Source of the DNA: Buxus sempervirens | Lineage: Eukaryota > Streptophyta > Magnoliopsida > Buxales > Buxaceae | Direction of reading: 5' to 3' | Assembly (NCBI GenBank): GCA_947561395.2 | Contig: OX387190.1 | Location: 10,534,858-10,598,857, forward strand | Length of the DNA: 64,000 nt | Part shown: positions 58,667 to 64,000 of the stretch, piece by piece | How positions within the stretch are numbered: the stretch's first letter is position 1 | How the letters are laid out: the number at the start of each line of letters is the position of its first letter | The notes under the pieces: model-generated | The model's database searches: none | What the model was told of the DNA's origin: nothing | What the model saw: the letters and a program-made list of their open reading frames with translations, nothing else | Made by a program: the position numbers and the translations under genes

Positions 58667-60112
58667 ATGGATTCTCATCCATCATCATATCCCACATCTG
58701 GTCCTCCAAGTGTTTTTCCATCATTTGGTCCTTCGACTAAAGATGTCCCTACAAATGCACAAGTAGCTGCAGATTTAGCCAATACAAGCTTTGCAACTAC
58801 TATTTCCTCTTCTTCTTTGGATTATGATCCCTCTCTTAAAGATCGTCCAATTCAGCCTATCATTACTACTCCACACTCTTCTCCATCAGGTGTTATAGAC
58901 AACGCTCTCTCCAAAATCAACAAGTGGAAGATGCCACCACTAAAATCACAACACGTGTATGCTTCGGAGAAGCTTCTAGAAAAATGAAGAATTTTTAATA
59001 TATAACATTGTGACATTGCTGAAGGAGTCTTAGAAGTTATTTCAAACTCTGATTCTGTTCTGGATGTACCTATCCTTCTTAAAGAAAAAATCAGAAAATA
59101 CAGGAAGTAAGGGTACAACTATGTTCATATTGAAGCATTACAGGTCAAACTTATCCCTATAATTCGACAACGACTGAACGTAGGCGCCCTGGCCTACGTA
59201 CTAGACAGAAAGCATAATCAGTTCTGCCTTAGTTGCTGCTGTACAACCCTTTCTCTCTCTAATGGAGCTGTATATTTTTATGTCTATCATAACTTCTGTG
59301 TTTCTTTATCAGATCCATATCTCTCTGAATCTCTCTGAATACAAATTAAAACATGGGGATTTGATATGCACGCAGAATCACAAAATTTGTCTGTTGCATG
59401 GCGAGTCTGTTATCAGATTATTACTACAAGCTAGCAACCTTCCATCATACATTCCTCTCTGTATGATGCAGAGTTTCTACAAGCTGATTTCCAAGGAGAT
59501 CAGATAGTTTCTAGAAAGCTTGAAAACAAGGAAGTGACCTATCCAAGGTCATGGTCCCTTACAAGCCTAAAGGATCTACTGCAGCACCAGAAAACCCTCG
59601 ATACTCTATCACTGGAGACGGTTGAGACACCGTGCAACTAGATTTTAGAAGCACTTTAATGAGAGAATCTCATGAAACTTCATTCCCTTCATCTCGGAAA
59701 CACATTTGCATGGTTATAAAGGCAGATTCTTCTCAACAACAAAACAAGCACATATATTTCTATATTGAGCCATGTGAAGACCCTGCTTGCCACTAAGAAC
59801 CTTGTCATGTCCCAATCTACCAACATTGCTGGTCTGGAAATGTTTTCCAGAAAGTTAAGGATGAGCTTCTCAAAGAGCCTTATGTCTAAGAATGTGCAAA
59901 AAATTATTGGAAGGATCCACGAAGAGAATTCTGGTTGAAGAATGCCCCCGATGAAGAAGGATGAAAGTTCTACAGAGACTGCTGGTTATATGCTCTTTGG
60001 AAAAAGGAGGATCCATGCCAAGAGCAATGTGACTTTTTTGAGTGCTTAGAAAAAGCCATTGGCCCAGCTATTTTCAATCCTCAAACTTAACCAGAGCCTA
60101 ACTTAAAGCTAG
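58667..60112 (+). pseudogene. 30K-type movement-protein-like relic, copy D
   Basis: The ATG at 58667 opens a 107-codon stretch (MDSHPSSYPTSGPP... to ...YASEKLLEK-stop). The 30K-like core follows in broken frames at about 59115-59420, with a VHIEALQV strand, LDRKHN turn and SLSDPYLSE block. A second conserved block then extends to about 60100, including a Trp-rich KDPRREFWLKNA segment. The N-terminal part is Pro/Ser-rich and probably disordered. Several stops and indels make it inactive. Family assignment rests on pattern recognition only. Confidence 0.62.
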
Positions 60113-60214
60113 AATCACCAGAAATGTTGAAACACCAAATCACGAGATATCATTAGCACATGCACCTCGCCCATAAACACGAGATGTCGTTAGCACCAAG
60201 GTTTGCCGTTTCGA

Positions 60215-60598
60215 CGGCACCTCGCGAGGTGCCGCCGAAATTTCGTATTTCGGTGCCTTAGCGGCACGAAATACAAAATCGAAACCCTCTCCCCTGCGTT
60301 TCGCTGGGGTGCCGGCGAAACTCAGCGAAATTTCGCTGAGTTTCGCAAAATCCCAGCGAAACGCAGGGAGAATATAAATTTTTTTGGCCCCTCAGCGATT
60401 CGCTGAGGTGCCAGCGAAAAGCAGCGACATTTCGCTGCGTTTCGCGTAACCCCAGCGAAACGCTGGGGTTACTAATGAGCGCACGCGCCTTGCGCGTGCG
60501 CTCTCGGCACCTCACCTTAAAAAGGTGAGGTGCCGTCGAGATTTCGCCAGAACTGGCGAAATCTCGACGAACAGAAGAAGGGGGTTTCGAAAACCCCC
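60215..60598. repeat. Array of perfect palindromes in the hAT 5' subterminal region
   Basis: Palindromes or hairpins, all verified base by base: 60215-60234 (perfect, 20 nt); 60315-60346 (perfect, 32 nt), itself enclosed by a perfect 17-bp stem 60292-60308/60352-60368; 60390-60408; 60446-60457/60461-60472; 60477-60487/60493-60503; 60506-60518/60522-60534; 60535-60550/60553-60568; about 60579-60598. Most contain GGCGAAAT, CAGCGAAA or GGTGCC cores. Such subterminal repeats are typical transposase-binding sites in hATs, but this density is striking. Confidence 0.95.
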
Positions 60599-61050
60599 AA
60601 ATTTCAATTTTTTTTTGAATTTCTTCAAATTAGCTGTTCCATTCTCTTCCAAATCGAAGATAGAGAAGGATTGAAGCTTGGGATTGCAATCTCCATCAGT
60701 TTTTGTGTGATTTGAAGCCTTGAAGAGTGTAAAATTGAGGTAATCATGTTTTTTCCCTTTTTTATGCTTGTAATTAACTTAGATTGTACTGATTTTTTTA
60801 TATGTTATGTAACAACACCCGATCTATCGATGGGTGTTGTTACTTTTTTTTTTCTCCAAAAATTAGTATTTTTTAATTTATTTGACACGAAAAATCATTT
60901 AAAAATACTTTTTAATTATTTTTTTAATACGAAAATCATTAATTATTTATTTAAAAATAGCATATTAATAATATAATGAGAATGTTTTATAGTATTAGAC
61001 TATTAGTATTACTATTACAAATTTACAATAACAATAATAATTATTTATTT

Positions 61051-61640
61051 ATTTAATACGAAAATCATTAAAAATTTTGAAAAAATTATTAAAAATTAGT
61101 AAAAATATGGATGAAAATATGAAATATTATATGAAGCATGGATACCTAATTTATAGATGGGGGTGCACAATTTTATTTTTTGTAAAAAAGGAATAATTAA
61201 TATTTATTTAATCCGAAAATCATTTAAAAATTAAAAAAAATTAGTAAAAATATGAATTATATTTATGTGAAGCGTGGACACTCAATTTATAGATGGGCGT
61301 GCAAACTTTTATTTTTTGTAAAAAATGAATAAATAATTGTTTATTTAATCCGAAAATCATTAAAAAATTAAAAAAAATTTAAGAAAATATGAAAAAAATT
61401 AGTACAAATATGGATTATATTTATGTGAAGCGTGGACACTCAATTTATAGATGGGCGTGCAAACTTTTATTTTTTTGTAAAAAATGAATAAATAATTGTT
61501 TATTTAATCCGAAAATCATTAAAAAATTAAAAAAATTTTAAGAAAATATGAAAAAAAATTAGTAAAAATATGGATTATATTTATGTGAAGTGTGGACACC
61601 CAATTTTTAGATGGGCGTGCAAACTTTTATTTTTTTAGTT
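61051..61640 (+). repeat. Minisatellite (138-158 bp units) in the hAT 5' UTR intron
   Basis: Four units start at TTTAAT(A/C)CGAAAATCATT (61051, 61207, 61345, 61503). Each contains TATAGATGGG(C/G)GTGCA near its end. AT-rich; length differences come from A-runs. It lies inside the inferred intron 60740-61741. Confidence 0.9.
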
Positions 61641-61759
61641 GATTATTTTCTAGATGGGTATGCTAAAGTGATACTTTGTTTAATTGTTTGTAAATTGGAA
61701 ATTTGGAATTGACACTTCGACAGGTAACCTACTGTTTTCAGGTGATTAGGTAGCGGGTG

Positions 61760-64000
61760 ATGGCATCAGGATCTGGTGGTGGTGATGGTGCCGAGACGGG
61801 CGGACGTAAAGTAGATATTGGATGGCAGCATGGTACCCGCTATCAAGGAGACAGAAATAAGACAGTATGTAATTACTGTGGTCACATATTCAAGGGGGGA
61901 GGTGTATCCAGACTGAAGATGCATCTGGCAGGTGGTGCCAAGGACGTCAAGGATTGTAATAAAGTGCCACCTGCAGTTAAAAAGCAGATGTGTGAGCACC
62001 TACAGATTGGTGTGAAAAGCAGAAAAACGAAGCATATTATAGAGGACGAGATCAGACGGAGACTAGCAGAGCCTCCACGGGTAGCTGAGGATGATGATCA
62101 TTTTGTCTACCCTAGCGGGATCGACACAGAGGCTGAGAGGGCCCAGTATAGAGCAGCACACCATGCATCCCTGGAGTCAGAGTTTGAGCGGAGAGAGATG
62201 CAGAGACATGGATTTGAGAGAGGCGGTCATTCTGGGGCTGGTGGGTCGGCTTCTTTGAGGCGTTCTCATTCTACGAGAATGCCTGATTATCCTGTGGACC
62301 CTGACACACATAGATCATCAGATGCGAAGCAGAAGAGGCTGAAAGATTCTTGGAGTGGAGGATCAGTTAGAAAGAAGATGGGTAAGTTCATATCTCGGTT
62401 CTTCATATTCAACCATATCCCTGCACATGCAACTTCCTCTCCGCATTTTAAGAGTATGGTTGACGTTATTCAGGAGTCTGGGGTTGGAGTCCTACCTCCT
62501 ACACCGAAAGAGATCATGGGGGTTTATTTGGATGATGAAGAGAAAGAGATGCTGACATTTATTAAATCTTTGCGTCCATATTGGGAGAGATTCGGGGTTT
62601 CAATTATGTGTGATGGTTGGACAGGCCCTACGAAGCTGTCAATCATCAACTTTATGGTCTATTGTAGAGGCAAGGCCGTCTTTTTGAAGTCTGTAGATGC
62701 CTCAGATAAAATCAAGGATTCAGAGTACATCTTTGGTTTACTAGAGGAGGTGATCAGAGAGGTTGGGATACATCTCGTTGTACAGATTGTTACAGACAAT
62801 GGGAGTGCCTTTAAGAAGGCTGGTGAAATGATACAGGCGAAGTACCCCATATACTGGACCCCTTGTGCTGCACATTGTATAGACCTGATGTTAGAGGCCA
62901 TTGGGAAGAGGAAGAGGGTGAAGAAGACACTACAAGATGCTCGGAAGTTGACTACATTTATTTATAATCATAATTATGTGTTAGCGAAGATGAGAGCAGT
63001 ATGTCATGGAGATATAATCAGGCCGGGGATTACTAGATTTGGTACAAATTATATTGCCTTGGATAGCATGCTCCGACACAAGCAAGGATTGAGAACCTTA
63101 TTTACTAGTGAGGATTGGGGTGCTTGCTCTCATAGTCGCACTGAGAAGGGGAGGGAAGTAGAGGATATCGTTCTTCGTGGCAGCTTTTGGGATGGTGTGA
63201 AGGAAGTTGTCGATATATTGGAGCCCATTTACAAGGTGCTACGGATTGTTGATACAGATTCATTCCCGACCCTCGGTTCCATCTATGAGAGCATGAGGGT
63301 GATGAAAGAACAAGTTCAAATTGTCGTAGAGTCGTCCTACCAGTGGGTCCACAAAATCATTGATAATCGTTGGATTAAATCGATGGATCATCCCATACTT
63401 TTGGCAGGTAATTAATTTATAATATTAATTAAGGTTTGTTGATTTTTTTTATACTTATACTTCTTTGATAATGCTAAATTGTTTATTAATTCTCATTTTC
63501 TTTTCAAACACAATAACAGCACATTACTTTAACCCAAAATATCACTACAAGGACAACCTTGGGATGCGCGCAGATATGTGGACAGCTGTGCTGATGGTTT
63601 ATTCCCTCCTCGATCCCAATTCTACCGGGCAGGCAGATTTCGGCAATGAGGTAAATAAATTCTATATAAATAATAAATAAGTGCTCTATCAATTGTAATT
63701 TGGAATCTTTTCCTCAATTTTTACTAAATTCTGAACATGCTCTTGCAGTTGATCAAGTTTAGAGATGCAATGGAATCATTTGGAATGACGACTGCCATTG
63801 CCTCGCGGAGTACGATGATGCCATGTATGTAATTTACTACATTTTGGTAAATCATTTAGAATTTCTAAATTTATTTTATGCTTATTGAAAATCATTACAC
63901 GTTTCAGGCGAGTGGTGGGCCATGTACGGAGCTTGTGCTCCCACTGTGTCAAAGCTTGCGTGTCGGATTCTCGCTCAGACTGCATCCTCATCTGCTTGCG
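61760..64000 (+). CDS. hAT transposase (BED finger, DUF659), 5' part
   Basis: Exons: 61760-63407, 63520-63650, 63749-63824, and 63908 to beyond the window, with GT...AG introns and phases that join in frame. The start codon at 61760 follows a 3' splice site (TTTTCAG at 61741). A BED zinc finger with C37, C40, H55 and C66 and the aromatic W22 binds DNA. The DUF659/RNase H-like catalytic core includes CDGWTG (Asp285) and VTDNGSAF (Asp346), the first two acidic residues of the hAT DDE triad. AAHYFNPKYHY spans the first splice junction, and GEWWAMYG/CAPTVSKLACRIL begins the hAT C-terminal region. The last Glu of the triad is outside the window. The transposase would cut and paste its own element and possibly related MITEs. 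Confidence 0.92.

Larger units (their letters stand above)
57531..60196 (+). mobile_element. Retroelement D: movement-protein type, 3' truncated by or next to the hAT
   Basis: A rearranged terminal-repeat fragment (57560-57670, with CTCCTAGCCTAGGTTCGAAG) leads to a primer site (57675-57688) and a leader (57689-58666). A movement-protein-like relic follows (58667 onward), then the post-MP region to about 60112. It is an inverted counterpart of element C over about 2.3 kb. Homology to C stops near 60112. A short stretch with two CACGAGAT(A/G)TC(A/G)TTAGCAC phrases follows, and the hAT begins at 60197. Confidence 0.75.
60197..64000 (+). mobile_element. Autonomous-type hAT DNA transposon (3' end outside window)
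   Basis: Begins CAAGGTTTGCCGTTTCGACG, matching the TIR starts of the two MITEs. The 8 bp before it (GTTAGCAC, 60189-60196) should be one target duplication; the partner is beyond 64000. The structure is a palindrome-rich subterminal zone (60215-60598), a short 5' UTR exon, a 5' UTR intron (60740-61741) with a minisatellite, then a multi-exon transposase from 61760. The coding part in view has no stop or frameshift, unlike every other element here, so it may be young or active. Confidence 0.88.

Noticed and set aside
60203..60515. ORFs across the hAT palindromes (60203-60406 and 60515-60258)
   Set aside because: Open only because the palindromic GCGAAA/TTTCGC repeats lack stops; repetitive peptide with no domain.
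61051..61640. CRISPR-like or satellite-centromere array
   Set aside because: Units are contiguous, AT-rich, without unique spacers, few in number and inside a transposon intron.

Overview
This window is nuclear DNA from a flowering plant, most likely a eudicot. It is AT-rich with long intergenic stretches. The host genes are split by GT...AG introns, and most of the sequence is plant transposable elements: L1 and RTE LINEs, a tRNA-derived SINE, Ty1/copia, Ty3/gypsy, hAT, and LTR elements primed by initiator tRNA-Met. No prokaryotic features were seen. The species cannot be named from the sequence.

Layout. 1-2448: repeat-rich flank with an L1 relic and an hAT end. 2449-23091 (+): a seven-exon gene for a plastid-type SNARE-associated/VTT (DedA-like) membrane protein. 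The exons join in frame to 335 codons plus stop, and introns 1, 4 and 5 are swollen by LINE, SINE, copia and gypsy relics. 23901-25208: decayed hAT. 25298-33510: AT-rich repeat family, an LTR-like block, and an inverted duplication of a small coding fragment. 33984-35066 (-): intronless MAPKKK-type protein kinase, the cleanest single-exon host gene here. 38751-39007 (-): last exon of a FAM32A-like gene whose upstream exon is not found in the window. 39465-60112: a nested, inverted cluster of one retroelement family. 60197-64000: an apparently intact hAT transposon that runs off the end.

The retroelement cluster is the most unusual part. Four copies of a ~1 kb leader follow, or once followed, a tRNA-iMet primer site. 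Two copies (39.5-44.4 kb, and 45.8-48.1 kb inverted) lead into a capsid/zinc-knuckle/protease gene set of caulimovirid (pararetrovirus) character. The other two (inverted 52.4-57.0 kb, and 57.7-60.1 kb) lead into a 30K-type movement-protein relic. No reverse transcriptase was recognised in either type. The two gene sets on a shared leader recall the two-component organisation reported for some endogenous florendoviruses. One movement-protein copy also carries a decayed DEDDy 3'-5' exonuclease domain of host type. All these genes are broken.

The cluster has been hit by younger elements with readable target duplications: a 3,063-bp non-autonomous LTR retrotransposon (48454-51516) and two 330-bp hAT-like MITEs (45185-45514 and 46484-46813). 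The MITEs have TIRs like the large hAT at 60197, whose 5' end is a dense array of palindromes. That hAT encodes a BED finger and DUF659 transposase and is a plausible source of mobility for the MITEs.
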